Notes: generated from the sequence alone by a model not told the origin. A stretch of 64,000 nt of DNA from Nannobrachium achirus (GCA_963921795.1 OY997649.1:63653974-63717973); one strand, 5' to 3'; counted from the first letter of the stretch, positions 51,412 to 63,491 are shown. A program made the numbers and translations.

Positions 51412-52296
51412 AGTGGTTTTCAACCATTTTCATATCGAGGTCCATTTATTCATTGGGCATTTGAGCCACGGACCACCATTTAATGACATTTAGCCTCTCA
51501 CTTTCAGACCCAGAACTTAGATTTGGTCGCTGGATAACATTTTTATCAAATTATTTCTTGTAATTAAAGGGATATTACACTTTCAAAAAAACTTTTAGGT
51601 CTAATCAGGCTTGTATGAACACCCTGAACAGTTTTTAATTTGCTTCATTCAGTATTTAGATATTTGATATAAATGTTACCAGCTCCAACACGCCCAGGCC
51701 CTCTCCACATACACACCCATTGTAACTTCAAACTCTATTTTAACCATGATAGATTCATTAAAAACACATTATTTTTTCTGGTGACTCATAATACCCTCCT
51801 AATACGTGAGCAGACCGTGTTTTTTCAATAACTTTTTTCATTTATTTTCAATAAAATATTGTATTTAATGTTTTCCATTTTCCAAAAGAATTATTAAAAA
51901 TAAAAGAAAGGTTATTGAAAAAACACGGTCTGCTCACGTATTAGGAGGGTATTATGAGTCACCAGAAAAAATAATGTGTGTTTTTAATGAATCTATCATG
52001 GTTAAAATGGAGTTTGAAGTTACAATGGGTGTGTATGTGGAGAGGGCCTGGGCGTGTTGGAGCTGGTAACATTTACATCAAATATCTAAATACTGAATGA
52101 AGCAAATTAAAAACTGTTCAGGGTGTTCATACAAGCCTGATTAGACCTAAAAGTTTGTTTGAAAGTGTAATATCCCTTTAAGTAATACAGATGTTTAACA
52201 ATACTCTTGACTTGACTGTTTATTTGGTTACCAACTCTCCATTTAGCAGGGGACCACCGGGGACCCCCTCCAGGACCACTGGTTGAAAACCACTAA
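51412..52296. mobile_element. hAT-like element split by a TTAA MITE
   Basis: Ends CAGTGGTTTTCAACC and GGTTGAAAACCACTA; the MITE at 51564-52181 lies within. Confidence 0.7.
51564..52181. mobile_element. Complete palindromic TTAA-type MITE
   Basis: 618 bp, TTAAAGGGATATTACACTTT against AAAGTGTAATATCCCTTTAA. Each arm contains CACATACACACCCATTGTAA. Complete version of 16554-17118. Confidence 0.9.
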
Positions 52297-53164
52297 CTAA
52301 TGGCCTATAATAAACCTGTAATCTGTGTGTAGCCATTAAATCTGCAGTATTCTGTGAAACCTGCAGTGTTTTCATTATGGTAACTAAATAACTTGGTTCA
52401 TACAGAAATCTGCTACTGAAAACTGTTAGTTGGTGAGCTTGGTCTTGTGAATTTGATTCTGCTGGTGAATACAATTCATAATAGACTGAAAACCATCTAG
52501 ATGTATAAGCATTTCCCCAGAATGTTTGACACAGAATCGGTATTGGATAACCACACAAATCTGTTTTTGGCATGTCATTTTCTAGTGAACATTTCAAATA
52601 TGGCAGATCTAGAAGCTCACAATGCATCGTGGTCATTTATAACGGTGGTCTGATTGTGATGCGTGCAGTTGGAAGGAGGGTAACACTGGTGTAGTTTGCC
52701 CAGCAGAGGGTGCCAGACAACCGTATAACTACAAAGGTCTTCTGAATGATGGAGGATGGTACTAATGTCAACCTGGTAAAGCTACATTTCATGTGGTTCA
52801 GATTAAGAACTCCATACTCTGTTATGAGAAGTGTTGTTGAGTCAACAACTGTTGACTGGTGTCTTCTGTAAATAATTAATACATTGGTCTTCATGTTACC
52901 TGGTCTGTTGATGTCATTTTCACTCTGAGGGTGAAAACCACCGGTGTTGCCAGATTCCATGAGAGAAATAAGCAACCAGGTCTAGGAAAACAAGCCGAGG
53001 CCACACGAACGCTGATCTACAGTATACCGGTATAATAGGGTCCATTCGGTTACCAACTCTCCATCATTTAGCTGGGGACCACCTGAAACGCCCTAAAGGA
53101 CCACTCATTCAACAGTGTCGCTCAAAACTAGTGAGCTTGTAGGTTGGCTATTTTCACTACATTT

Positions 53165-53365
53165 TAGTTTAGTATTATATTCTATATATAATGATAGTTT
53201 AGTATTATATTCTATATATAATGATAGTTTAGTATTATATTTTATATATAATGATAGTTTAGTATTATATTTTATATATAATGATAGTTTAGTATTATAT
53301 AATGATAGTTTAGTATTATATTTTATATATAATGATAGTTTAGTATTATATTTTATATATAATGA
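53165..53365. repeat. 30-bp AT-rich minisatellite, about six copies
   Basis: Unit GATAGTTTAGTATTATATTT plus TATATATAAT, lying inside a module-E-like sequence (53115-53400). 52297-53114 holds only unclassified sequence and a half core at 52600. Confidence 0.92.
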
Positions 53366-53507
53366 TAATAAATATGAGGTTTCCTCCTGACATCAGTGAT
53401 ATGTCATCACCTGTCAGTCACCTGTCACCTGTCAGTCAGAGCACATGTGTTCAGTGTTCACAAGTCACATCTCCGGTGTCACTGGAACCTGCAACATTCA
53501 CTTATTG

Positions 53508-53925
53508 CAGAGGTCTTCAACGTTTTCAGGACAAGGACCCCTTAGTTGAGAGAGAGATGAAGCAGGGACCCCCACAACCTTATCATAGATTCCATATAGT
53601 TTCATGATTCATCGTTTGACAGCACAATCATCAGTGTATTTTGGATTCATGGCAATTTGTGTTTTCACATATTTAACCTCTCAATTTTAACCACTCGAAC
53701 CGTCAATACTTAATAAACTTGACCTTTCACTCTGTACTTAGTCTGCTCCTTTTCCCCAATACACCAAAGCTGAGCTTGTAGATCTGCTATTTTTGGCTAC
53801 AGTTCTCAGAATATGGACGCCAGGGTTCAAGTTAATATAAAAAGGATTGGAAGATTTGGAGCACCCCCTGTAGTAACTCTTGAGGACCCCCTAGGGGTCC
53901 CGGACCCCCTGTTGAAGACACCCAA
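53508..53925. mobile_element. hAT family 2 copy
   Basis: Ends CAGAGGTCTTCAACG and CCTGTTGAAGACACC. Only the right half of the core remains (53765-53790). Confidence 0.8.
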
Positions 53926-54164
53926 CTTATTTGTGTAAAGCTGCACTTCTATATAACTTTCCTCTACCCCATATTTGAAGCAGGTTTCCTGAGCAAGTAC
54001 TGACATTGTTTTACCGTAGAGCTAATAGAGCCTGCCTGCTTTCTCAGGGGAGACATTGAATCTTGCAGGTCAAGATTTGTGTCAGAACCTGTCTGTGTCT
54101 TGGTGAGACATGACCTTTGACACAATCTAAATGTCTCAGTAGAAGCCAGTCGTTATCCCGTGCC

Positions 54165-54522
54165 TGTTGTATGAATGAGCCCATTAGATAAATCCTATAA
54201 CATCATGGTGTTATCTATTGTATGAATGAGCCCATTAGATAAATCCTATAACATCATGGTGTTATCTATTGTATGAATGAGCCCATTAGATAAATCCTAT
54301 AACATCATGGTGTTATCTATTGTATGAATGAGCCCATTAGATAAATCCTATAACATCATGGTGTTATCTATTGTATGAATGATCCCATGAGATAAATCCT
54401 ATAACATCATGGTGTTATCTATTGTATGAATGATCCCATGAGATAAATCCTATAACATCATGGTGTTATCTATTGTATGAATGATCCCATGAGATAAATC
54501 CTATAACATCATGGTGTTATCT
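54165..54522. repeat. 51-bp minisatellite, seven copies
   Basis: Unit starts TGTATGAATGAGCCCATTAG and contains ATCATGGTGTTATCTAT; the last three copies share two substitutions (GATCCCATGAG). Confidence 0.95.
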
Positions 54523-54556
54523 ACTCTAAATGTGCCCCTCCCTCCTTGCCTGGTTA

Positions 54557-54815
54557 ATAAACCAGACCGAACACAACACCACCCCCTGGCGGTAGTGGTG
54601 TTGTAGTACGGTCTGGCACCGATCCATTGAGATTCTATTTCCTCAACCAGCTTCAAGGGTTGGCCAATCATCAGGGTTGTATGCTTGTAGGATGGGGGCA
54701 AACCCCAGAGATGAAAACTCTTCCTGAAATCCCAGACTCTCTTCCCAAAACGAAGTGTGTGATAGAGGCTGGCAACGCCAGGCAACCTCCCTCCCATTGT
54801 TGTAATACGTGGACA
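54557..54815. repeat. Unclassified repeat with ACCAGACCG inverted words
   Basis: ACCAGACCGAACACAACACC and GGTGTTGTAGTACGGTCTGG form an inverted repeat at 54561-54616. The following open frames on both strands are not recognised. Confidence 0.4.
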
Positions 54816-55307
54816 TTAAAACGTCTAATGTTGTTGTTGTTTTGCACTTGCTTTTTGGATCAGCGATGGACAAAACAACTCTCTCTACAAGTTGGAGTTA
54901 GGAGGTTTGACTGACAGTTTGAGGATCCAATGGTGTTAGGAGGTTTAGTCAGAAGAGCTTTTTAATACGTTTCATTGGTTGGATATTTGTAAAACCGACA
55001 CACAGACATAAAGACAGGGTGTTCAATATAAACTGACTTATTAAAGAAAGTTAAAAGTAAAACAAATGGAGATCGCTGGTTTCTGCCTCTTTGGGGGGAG
55101 GTGTAAATTGTTTGTTTTTTTGCAGTGAGGGGACATTTTCAAGCCTTCATTTCATAGTTACAGTGCTCATTGTGCCCGTTGGGTAATCCATCCCTGCTAC
55201 GTACTGTTTTGTTTACAACTATTTGAAAATATCAAGCTCACAACGCGTGTTGTGAGCTTGTAGATCTGCTATCTTAAAATCTTGAAATAAAATGTGGAAT
55301 GTTTGGA

Positions 55308-55532
55308 AGATTTTAGAGGTTAGGTAGGGACAAATAGATTTTAGAGGTTAGGTAGGGACAAATAGATTTTAGAGGTTAGGTAGGGACAAATAGATTTTAG
55401 AGGTTAGGTAGGGACAAATAGATTTTAGAGGTTAGGTAGGGACAAATAGATTTTAGAGGTTAGGTAGGGACAAATAGATTTTAGAGGTTAGGTAGGGACA
55501 AATAGATGTTAGAGGTTAGGTAGGGACAAATA
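55308..55532. repeat. 28-bp minisatellite, eight copies
   Basis: Unit ATTTTAGAGGTTAGGTAGGG plus ACAAATAG. A hairpin core lies just before it (55232-55275). Confidence 0.95.
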
Positions 55533-56762
55533 GCCTACATATTAATTTGGGGGTCCAAATATGTGACAACCACTGGTTTAAATAATAATAATAAACAATT
55601 GGAAGCAAGCACAAATAAGCAACTAAAGTTTAGAAAAACAAGTACCCCCAAGTGCTTATAATAAGCGTACATGGCAACACTGGATACTACACAATTTGTG
55701 TAATGGATTGCTGTTTAATTGTATTATTACAATGCATCGTTATTAAACATGTTACAAAGAGTAGAGAGACAAATACAGGATTTACATAAATATACACAGT
55801 ATGTACAAAGAGGGGTATTGTAGACAAATTAAAACTTGACATATTTCTAGGCTTTATTTTTCTTTGGCTCAAAGCTTTAAGCAGTTTACGCTTGTTTCCC
55901 TCTTTAAGTGACAACATTACAATCTCTCAGTCCTCCTCCAAAATGGCCGCGGGGCCACAGCTATACTCGCTATAAATTAGGCATTAGTCGGTGGGTGGTG
56001 GAATTTGACTTGTATATGAATTAAACAAAGATGCCACACAGTTTAAATGTACATTTAATATTAGATTAACAATAGACAGTTTATTTAAATAGTTTGAACT
56101 TATCTAAAAAAATAAAAATAAATGGAGTTTGCACATGTGTCACAGTTATAGGAGGCCAGTTACAGTTATCTCCTGGTCTGTGCACTGCAACACCACCTTG
56201 TATGTACATCACAGTAAAACCTGGTGTCGTCATGCTAACACCTGGTGCATTTATATGCTGCATTTAACATTTCAAATATACGTTACAGAGTCATTTATTC
56301 ATGTTACAGGAACTCACACCCATAATGGTTACTTGAACTCAGCTGAACACTAGTTATACTTTAAATTAATATCACTGTTTATCATCACATTAAAGCCTGG
56401 TATAATTATGGTCACAGTAGCACCTGTGACCATCACAGCAACACTCAGGTCTATAGCCCAATCAATCAACTCGGTGCACAACCCCTTTGAAGTTCAGAGG
56501 GACCAATTAAGAGACAGATGCGTCCCCGTCAATATAAACAGCGTGAACAAAGAGGGATGTGCCCCCCCCCGCAGGGGAACACTCCAGCACAACAGTATAG
56601 CGGCTGATGGAGAGAAATGGCGGCTTAAATAGTTTTATATATCTATAAATAAAATAGGATAAAAGTTACACAGTTTACCTCACCAACTGAACTGAACTGA
56701 ACCACCACCTGTTTTAGTCAACGTCCATTTCTCATGATGCTACCATGAGAGACATTCTACGT
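55533..56762. other. Non-coding DNA downstream of the Dickkopf-like gene
   Basis: No gene recognised. Minus-strand AATAAA candidates at about 56288-56293 and 55853-55858 could end the Dickkopf-like transcript. Confidence 0.35.
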
Positions 56763-57130
56763 CAGGGTTCTTCAACATTTTCAGGCCAAGGACACCTTAT
56801 TTGAGAGCGAGAGAGAAGCAGGGACCCCCACAACCTCTTCATAGATTCCATATACTGTAGTTTCATTGTTTGACAGCACAATCATCAGTGCATTTTGGAT
56901 TCATGTCAATTTGTGTTTTCAGATATTTAACCACTTGAACTGTCAATACTTAATAAACTTGACCTTTCACTAGTCTGCTCTGTTTTCCCTCTACACAAAA
57001 CCCCTTTGCCTAAAATAGCCGATCTACAACTAAAGTTCTCAGAAAAAAAGTCACACAAAGATTTGGAGGACCCGCTGTAGTAACTCTGAGGACCCCCTAG
57101 GGGTCCCGGACCCCCTGTTGAAGACCCCTG
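56763..57130. mobile_element. hAT family 2 copy next to the Dickkopf-like stop codon
   Basis: Ends CAGGGTTCTTCAACA and GTTGAAGACCCCTG; flanks TTCTACGT/TTCTACTT match 7 of 8. It lies in the likely 3'UTR or just beyond it. Confidence 0.85.
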
Positions 57131-57212
57131 TTCTACTTGTTGTCTCCATCTGGTGACACAGTCAGTCACATGGACCAGTCCATCTCTCTCTCTGCCTGTC
57201 TGTCCTTCATCA

Positions 57213-57518
57213 TCAGCACTGCCCTCCCCTCTCCTCCGTCCTCCTCCTCTTCCCAGAATGCCTGGTTTTCCTCTGCCGCTTGCCGGGCGCACAAACCCCT
57301 TGGCCCTTGGCCTTGCCGAGCTCCGCCCGGCTGGCGGAGGTGCAGGTGAGCCCCGCCGCGCAGTCGCAGCGCTCCAGGTTGCGTCGGAGCTTGGAGCGGC
57401 CGCGCAGCAGGCAGGCGTCTCCCTCCGTGGGGATCTTCTGGCAGCGCTTGCCGGTCAGGTAGCGGACGCAGCACAGGCCCACGTCGCAGTCGCCCGAGCG
57501 CACACAGCTGGCCATCTC
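57213..57518 (-). CDS. Dickkopf-like gene terminal exon (10-Cys CRD2)
   Basis: 101 codons plus TGA. Two AGs lie 5 nt apart at the acceptor (GCAG and CTCAG); only the second (exon from 57518) keeps phase 0 with exon 1. ERCDCAAGLTC and LCCVRYLTGKRCQ are the best matches to Dickkopf CRD2. The exon is GC-rich in an AT-rich setting. One further Cys ends the protein. Confidence 0.8.
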   Translation of the reverse strand, partial: EMASCVRSGDCDVGLCCVRYLTGKRCQKIPTEGDACLLRGRSKLRRNLERCDCAAGLTCTSASRAELGKAKGQGVCAPGKRQRKTRHSGKRRRTEERGGQC

Positions 57519-59237
57519 CTGAGCTGCACACAACACACAACACACAACACACACACACACACACACATCATCAGTGTTATTGTATATTTTATCACTTTTC
57601 AACAGTTAAAAACCCATTTCTAAATGTGTTTCATGAATTAAAAGTAACATCTAATAACTTCCATGAATACATAAAGAATGTACACCAAGTACCAATGTTT
57701 TGACGTTTGGTCAAAATGCAATATAAATTTAGATCGATTTGAAAAAATGTACATTTTGATTTAGGTTTTTCAAAAGTTGAAAATTCTAAAATAGCCGCTC
57801 ACAATGCGGCACTTGCGACGTGTTGTGATCTTGTAGCAGATCTACAAGCACACTCTGACATGTTGTGATCTTGTAGCAGATCTACAAGCACACTGCTGAT
57901 ATATCAGTCTGGCTCTGTAGAAAGTAACCTACAACGCTACTCAATAAGTATTAGGTTGATTAGATTACCAGTATTAGTATCTATCAGTAGTAGTAGGTAA
58001 ACAAAGTAGGTCTGTAGCATCAGGGGTTTTCAAACTTTTTTGTCTCAGGGCACCCCATAAATATTGTTTTAATCCGAGGCACCCCTACATTATAATTTTC
58101 ACTCCCAGCACCATATAACATATAGTCGTTGTCGGGTGGAAACCTTGTATGTCCAAAACCGTTCGTTTTGTATTTATCATCTATAAAATGTACTAAACAA
58201 GTGAAAACAGCAGATCTACAAGCACACAACGCCTTGCGATACGAGGCGTTGTGTGCTTGTAGATCGGCTGTTTTCACTAGTTTTGTGCGACAGTCTTGTG
58301 TGATGAAGCAGGGCTTTGCTTTACCAAAAGACGTACACATTTGAAACTTGGAGATACAAGGTTTCTGCCTGACAGTGACGATATTTTAGTGATTATGTTG
58401 TGAGGAAAACGTTGAGATAACAGCCATTTTGGTTAGAACTGACTGAAAATAACTTTGTACTTCAAGTTTAAAATGATACTAAATATTTTTTGTGTCAAAA
58501 TAAATTCCAAATATTATCAAATTATCTCGTGGCACCCCTGGACTGCGGTCGCGGCACCCCAGGGTGCCCTGTCACCCACTTTGAAAACCCCTGGCCTAAA
58601 TCACTTTGTCTTTACCCACCTTTGGTCCTGTTTCCCTCTGCAACATCCTCCGTCAGCCTTTCTCTCTCTCCATCCGTCTGCCTGTCTCTGTGTCGCTGTC
58701 TGTCTGTCTGTCTGTCTTGTGACGACCCCCTTCTCTGGGCCCGATTACTGCATCCATCCCGCTGTAAGACAGATACAGTACAGGTAAATGCATAGATAGA
58801 TACTGTAGATCAGTGTTTCTCAACCACTGTGCCTGGGGACCTTTGGTGTGCCCCTGAGAAGGGTCAAGTGTGCCCCTTGAAACTGCTTGAAAGCCAGTAT
58901 TGTATTTATCATTTAAAAAATGATTTAAACTAGTGACAGCCGATCTGCAGCCGATCTACAAGCACACAACGCCTCGCACCGCGAGGCGTTATGTGCTTGT
59001 AGATCGGCTGTTTTCACTACTGTTGTGCGACAGCCTTGTATGATGAAGCAGGGCTTTACTTTGAGAAGAAACGTACAAATTTGAAACTTGGAGATACAAG
59101 GTTTCTTCCCGACAGTGACGATATTTACACCCCCGTATTATGTTGGTGTGCCCATGGATTCTTGGGACATGAAAAGTGTGCCCATGCAGAAAAAAGGTTG
59201 AGAAACACTGCCGTAGATAGATGCAACAGGTAAATCC

Positions 59238-59271
<34 letters not shown>

Positions 59272-59337
59272 GTATCTGTCATACTGACCATGTTGCTACA
59301 GTCAGATAGATAGATAGATAAATAGATAGATCGATAA

Positions 59338-59370
<33 letters not shown>

Positions 59371-59371
59371 C

Positions 59372-59403
<32 letters not shown>

Positions 59404-59497
59404 TTATGTATCTGTCATACTGACCATGTTGCTACAGTCAGGTAGATAGATAGATAGATAGATAGATAGATGTCATACTGACCATGTTGCTACAGCC

Positions 59498-59533
<36 letters not shown>

Positions 59534-62500
59534 TCTGTCATACTGACCATGTTGCTACAGTCAGATAGATAGATAGATAGATGTATGTAGATCTGTCATA
59601 CTGACCATGTTGCTACAGTCAGGTGTGCTGCAGGCTGCTGATCCTGAGCGTCGGTTAGAGTTCACGGTATCTTCCGTCCGTCGCCGTGCGTTCCCAGAGC
59701 CACGCGCCACGCCCCCGTCCGGCGCTGCCTCGCCGCGGGAGGGAGTCTGCCCACAGAAATATGATCGTTAATATCTGTTTAAAGTTTACAATAGAGAGAT
59801 CAAGTATTTTAAAACATAGCTTGCTGTGCATTTGGGGAGGTCCTGCATACGTAAATGCGCTTTTGTTCCCTGAACAAACATTGTTTTTTTGAGAACTCTG
59901 GCCACTGAAGATTTTTTTATTGACTCACACTTTTGATTTGAAGATTAACGTGTGAATCAATTTGGAAAGGCTCCAACGCTTGAAAATCTGAATTCGGATT
60001 TTCAGTGTACATTGCACAAACAAATCCCTTTGAGTTTTCCTTACATGTATAGCCTCATCCCTATAATAGAATCATGTACAGTATAAACAATATATTACAT
60101 CTACAGGTGCTTAGGTAAGAATAGGAGCATTGCATGTTGTTGTTATTGGCGTTTTTGTCTCTGTACAGACAGTTGTACATACAGTACATGACATTTGTCC
60201 TCTGTATATTTAACTATTAGGAGCAATATAAATAAACAAACTAGCCTTAACTAGGCTATCACAAAACTGAGAAAGCAAAAAGGAAATACAATAAATAGGC
60301 CATAAATAAAGGACATACAATCAAAAAATAAATGCTTTAGGACCCTCTTCTAGTGAGATAAATTATGATGCCTGATCAAGACATCTGACAAGCTTCTATA
60401 ACTTATGGCAGTAGCAGGACATGAAGGGTTGCCAAACCTGCCATCCTTTTACGTTACATTTTGTAAAGTGAACCCCTGAGTGTATATTTTATTTTCTCAA
60501 GCTTTAAGTAACTTCTGTACTGCTGTGACAACATGAGTTTCCCCTGTGGGACCAATGAAAGCTTTAAGTAACTGCTGTACTGCTGTGACAACATGAGTTT
60601 CCCCTGTGGGACCAATGAAAGTCAGGGTTCCCCAAATAGTTTTCCCCAAGGTCCGAATTATGTCTAGGGTACCAAGCCGAGGGCCACAACATTGCATTAT
60701 GTCTAGGGTACCAAGCTGAGGGCCACAACATTGCAGGGAGCGACGGTGGCGTTCCGGCTACTCCAGCGACAGTTCAGATATCGTCGTTGTCGGGCAGAAA
60801 CCTCGTATCTCCAAGTTTCAAATGTGTACGTTTTTTGGTAAAGCAAAGCCCTGCTTCATCATACAAGACAAAACTAGTTTTCTCTAGTTTAGTAAATTCT
60901 TTAGATGATAAATACAAAACGAACGGTTTTGGACATACAATGTTTCCACCCAACAATGACGATATAATAGTGTTGTTGCTGCTCTTATACCACCATTATT
61001 ACTGGGGTTGGTGGGGGCCAGACAGTAGCCCCCCGCGGGCCGCACATGGCCCGCGGGCCGCCTATTGGGGAACCCTGATCTATGTGTTCTAGAACATCAC
61101 ACTTTCCAGGAAGGTGCTAGTGAGAGCAGGCAGAGCAGGTGACTTAAGTTCCAGGGTCACTCATTGTCCTCTCTGTCAGAAGGGATGATATGCTGTGTAT
61201 ACAGATTAGTGCATTGGTTCTCAAAGTGGGGCCCTTCTTGCAGGGTTCCAGGGGGTCCTCAGCAAAAGTAGTTAATGTAGCACGATCACAATCATATTAA
61301 GCGTTTTATACATTAATAGGCTGACTATGGCTTGAGGTACAGTATGCCACCTATGAGCCTATGTATGTATTTCTGTCTCCTCAAAAGGAGACTATAATCA
61401 CAGTTCATGTCACATAACAGAAGCTCCTCCGGGCCATGAAGGCCTTTAGTGCCTGGTGAAGTAAAAGTGAAAATGCAATCAACCAATGGTAAGCACCAGG
61501 CTACAAGGATCACATCCTAGAGAAGTGATAATGCAGGAATAAGCCCACTTCACATGGCTACTAAATGCATGTGTTGATGATGGTCTAAGCAAGGACAGAA
61601 ACGTCCACTGTGTCACTTCATTTCACCTTTAAGTTGCACCTTAGGAACCTCAATTTAAAATGTCCAGTGTGCATGCCTTTTAGTTGTTTATGGGCTCCTA
61701 TGAAAGTTGCTTGTATTTGTGTGGTTAATTAAGGTGCCACACGGTGGACAGATAGCCTACCGATTGTCCAGTATTGTATAGGCCTGAATGTATTCCATTC
61801 GTTCCCCAGTTCATGACAGGGTTTAGGGAACAGCCCACCTGCACAACAGTCAGGTTCATGTTAAGCACAAAATAGTTTTACTTTTAAAACGTGACACGTC
61901 AGAAAATGTTCACAACGAGAACACACGTCAGTTATTAGAATGAATAGGCTCCAGCCTATTGCCTAATGGATACAATATTACACAAATGTAACCACATTTT
62001 CAGAGAGAAAGAGACTCTTTAATACTCATATCCATCCCTTCCAGTAGGATAGGCCTAGACTATTAGTCCCTAGTAGTGCATGACCATGAAAACCTTTCAT
62101 CACAGAGAGTTTTATACAAGCCAAACTCATACATTGACAGCCTGGAAACCAGACGAACCTGCTTAGCCATAAATTATAACTCATGTAGATAACTTTTATT
62201 TTGAAGACGTCTTCAAAATAAAGCCCTCTACATGAGTTATCATTTATGTTTAGAAGCTGCAAGTGCAATTAAACAAAAGAGGTCCTCAGTGATAATAAAT
62301 AGTCTGGCCATCCCTTACGGTTCCCCTGTACAAATCCATCTCAGATCAAAGTTGCAATCGATGGGGAGATAATAATAGCCTACAGAAGGACTCTTCAACA
62401 GGGGGTCCCGGACCCCCTGTTGAAGACCCCTGGCCTATAGGAACTGGACTCACCTGCTGCTGAGGTCCGTCAAGATCTTCCTTGGATGAGCGGATGACGT

Positions 62501-62567
62501 TGGACTCCAGACAGCAGATCACAGCCAGGGAGCAGAGGAGCAGAGCTCCAGAGGAGGTCCACATCAT
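57213..62567 (-). CDS. Small secreted Dickkopf-type (CRD2 only) protein
   Basis: Exon 1 (62454-62567) encodes a signal peptide, MMWTSSGALLLCSLAVICCL, then ESNVIRSSKEDLDGPQQQ, donor CAG|GTGAGT. The last exon (57213-57518) encodes a 10-cysteine module starting EMASCVRSGDCDVGLCC and ends TGA after a basic tail (GKRQRKTRHSGKRRR). Cysteine spacing C-x5-C-x4-CC-x8-C-x9-C-x14-C-x-C-x4-C-x16-C follows Dickkopf CRD2 (colipase fold) closely and fits prokineticins less well. Spliced directly it gives 139 aa, phase 0-0; Dickkopfs are usually 220-350 aa and carry an N-terminal CRD1, which I do not find. Inferred role: extracellular ligand, possibly a Wnt/LRP antagonist; not proven. The 4.9-kb intron is full of repeats and may hide another exon. 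Confidence 0.75.
58021..58593. mobile_element. hAT-type element, family 3, with complete module E inside
   Basis: Ends CAGGGGTTTTCAAAC and TTTGAAAACCCCTGG; module E 58120-58385 with a full core at 58200-58280. In the Dickkopf-like intron. Confidence 0.85.
58811..59210. mobile_element. hAT-type MITE, family 4, second complete copy
   Basis: Flanks CTGTAGAT/CCGTAGAT match 7 of 8. Hairpin core at about 58935-59020. Confidence 0.9.
59216..59612. repeat. (GATA)n satellite with repeated CATACTGACCATGTTGCTAC
   Basis: GATA runs alternate with five copies of TGTCATACTGACCATGTTGC plus TACAGTCAG; the last copy is the end of the candidate exon 59606-59746. Confidence 0.93.
59606..59746 (-). CDS. Candidate middle exon of the Dickkopf-like gene
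   Basis: A GC-rich island in an AT-rich intron, open for 47 codons in the phase needed (0-0), starting after TGTGGGCAG with TPSRGEAAPDGGVARG and ending CSTPDCSNM at ATG|GTCAGT. The two other frames contain stops. It adds two cysteines but is not a complete CRD1. The exon end and donor are copied five times in the neighbouring GATA satellite, as happens at zmiz2 donors. It could instead be random GC-rich intron sequence. Confidence 0.35.
59760..60490. other. Unclassified intron DNA
   Basis: AT-rich, nothing recognised. Confidence 0.4.
60500..60620. repeat. 60-bp tandem duplication
   Basis: GCTTTAAGTAACTTCTGTAC to GGACCAATGAAA occurs twice with one or two differences. Confidence 0.9.
60623..61077. 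mobile_element. hAT-type element (CAGGGTTCCCCAAATAG ends) with module E inside
   Basis: Ends CAGGGTTCCCCAAATAG and CTATTGGGGAACCCTG; module E at 60778-60965 lacks the hairpin core. Confidence 0.8.
61078..62390. other. Unclassified intron DNA with one palindrome
   Basis: No exon recognised. ATAACTCATGTAG..TTTATTTTGAAGACGTCTTC AAAATAAA... forms an inverted repeat at about 62177-62241. Confidence 0.45.
62392..62436. mobile_element. hAT family 2 ends fused back to back
   Basis: CTTCAACAGGGGGTCCCGGACCCCCTGTTGAAGACCCC: both termini with no body, 18 bp from the signal-peptide exon donor. Confidence 0.7.
62454..62567 (-). CDS. Dickkopf-like gene exon 1 (signal peptide)
   Basis: 38 codons from the first of two adjacent ATGs. 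Hydrophobic core SSGALLLCSLAVICCL is followed by polar residues, a typical secretory leader. The frame is open a further 19 codons upstream to another ATG at 62624, but the MMW start gives the natural signal peptide. Confidence 0.75.
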
Positions 62568-62802
62568 AATGATCAATATTAACCTGATATTATAGCCTAC
62601 AGTGTAGCCTACACTAATAATCACGTCGCGTTCCTTTCCTTTCCTCAGTGTTTTTAGCAGGCCTACTGCTTCCAGCCAGAAGAACCAACACCTGTTTGAT
62701 CTGTTCTAGTAGACTATTTCTAAGAGTTTACCAAACAGCTATGATATGACTGATAAGACAGATCAGATCTGTGTATAAATGACTCTCTCCAGATCTATTG
62801 TG

Positions 62803-62810
62803 TTTAAATA
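62803..62810 (-). promoter_or_regulatory. Possible TATA box of the Dickkopf-like gene
   Basis: Reads TATTTAAA on the minus strand about 240 bp upstream of the MMW start. Position is plausible for a short 5'UTR, but nothing else confirms it. Confidence 0.25.
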
Positions 62811-62999
62811 GTGTATGTCTATTCGCATCGCAGCGTATGTGTGTGTGGTGGGAGAGTTAACGGTCCTCCTCTTATATGTCGCCGCGCGCCTCGCCCACCC
62901 ACGGCCTCCTTAAACCCTCATCATCTAATCTTCATCCTCCCGCTTTGAAACGTGTGTTTAGAAGGTAAGAACGGATGTTTTACTGTTGATCAAAGCTGA

Positions 63000-63075
63000 G
63001 AGAGGAGGGGAGAGAGAGGGAGAGAGACTACAGACTACAGAGAGAGGGAGAGAGAGAGAGAGACGGAGGACTACA
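63000..63075. repeat. GAGAGAGGGAGAGAGA purine-rich stretch
   Basis: Irregular GA-rich repeat. Confidence 0.8.
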
Positions 63076-63222
63076 GACTACTTTGAAACCTATTTATTTC
63101 TTTGATAAATAGGAAACAGGTTCTTTCAACCCTAAACCGCATCAATGAGGAGCTTGGAGGAGCCGCGCGCACCGCGGCTTCCTTCCCCGAGGCTCCGGAA
63201 GCGTGCGTGCGTGTGCATCATG

Positions 63223-63224
63223 AC

Positions 63225-63273
<49 letters not shown>

Positions 63274-63292
63274 CGTGCGCGTGCGTGCGTGC
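63223..63292. repeat. (GT)n microsatellite
   Basis: GT run with GCGT edges. Confidence 0.95.
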
Positions 63293-63422
63293 ATGTCTTT
63301 AGAAGTCAGTCAGGTATGGAGGAGTCTGCCGTTTGATATGAAAAACCGCTAATGATTGTCACTCATCCAAAGTAGAACCACTATTAAAGTTTCAAATCCC
63401 CTTTAAGATGCAAGTCATGTCA

Positions 63423-63446
63423 GATTAGACAGACAGACAGCCAGTC

Positions 63447-63491
<45 letters not shown>

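Noticed and set aside
59686-59892. Plus-strand 68-codon frame over the GC-rich block
   Set aside because: Extends into AT-rich non-coding sequence and has no splice context; the minus-strand reading fits the Dickkopf-like gene better.
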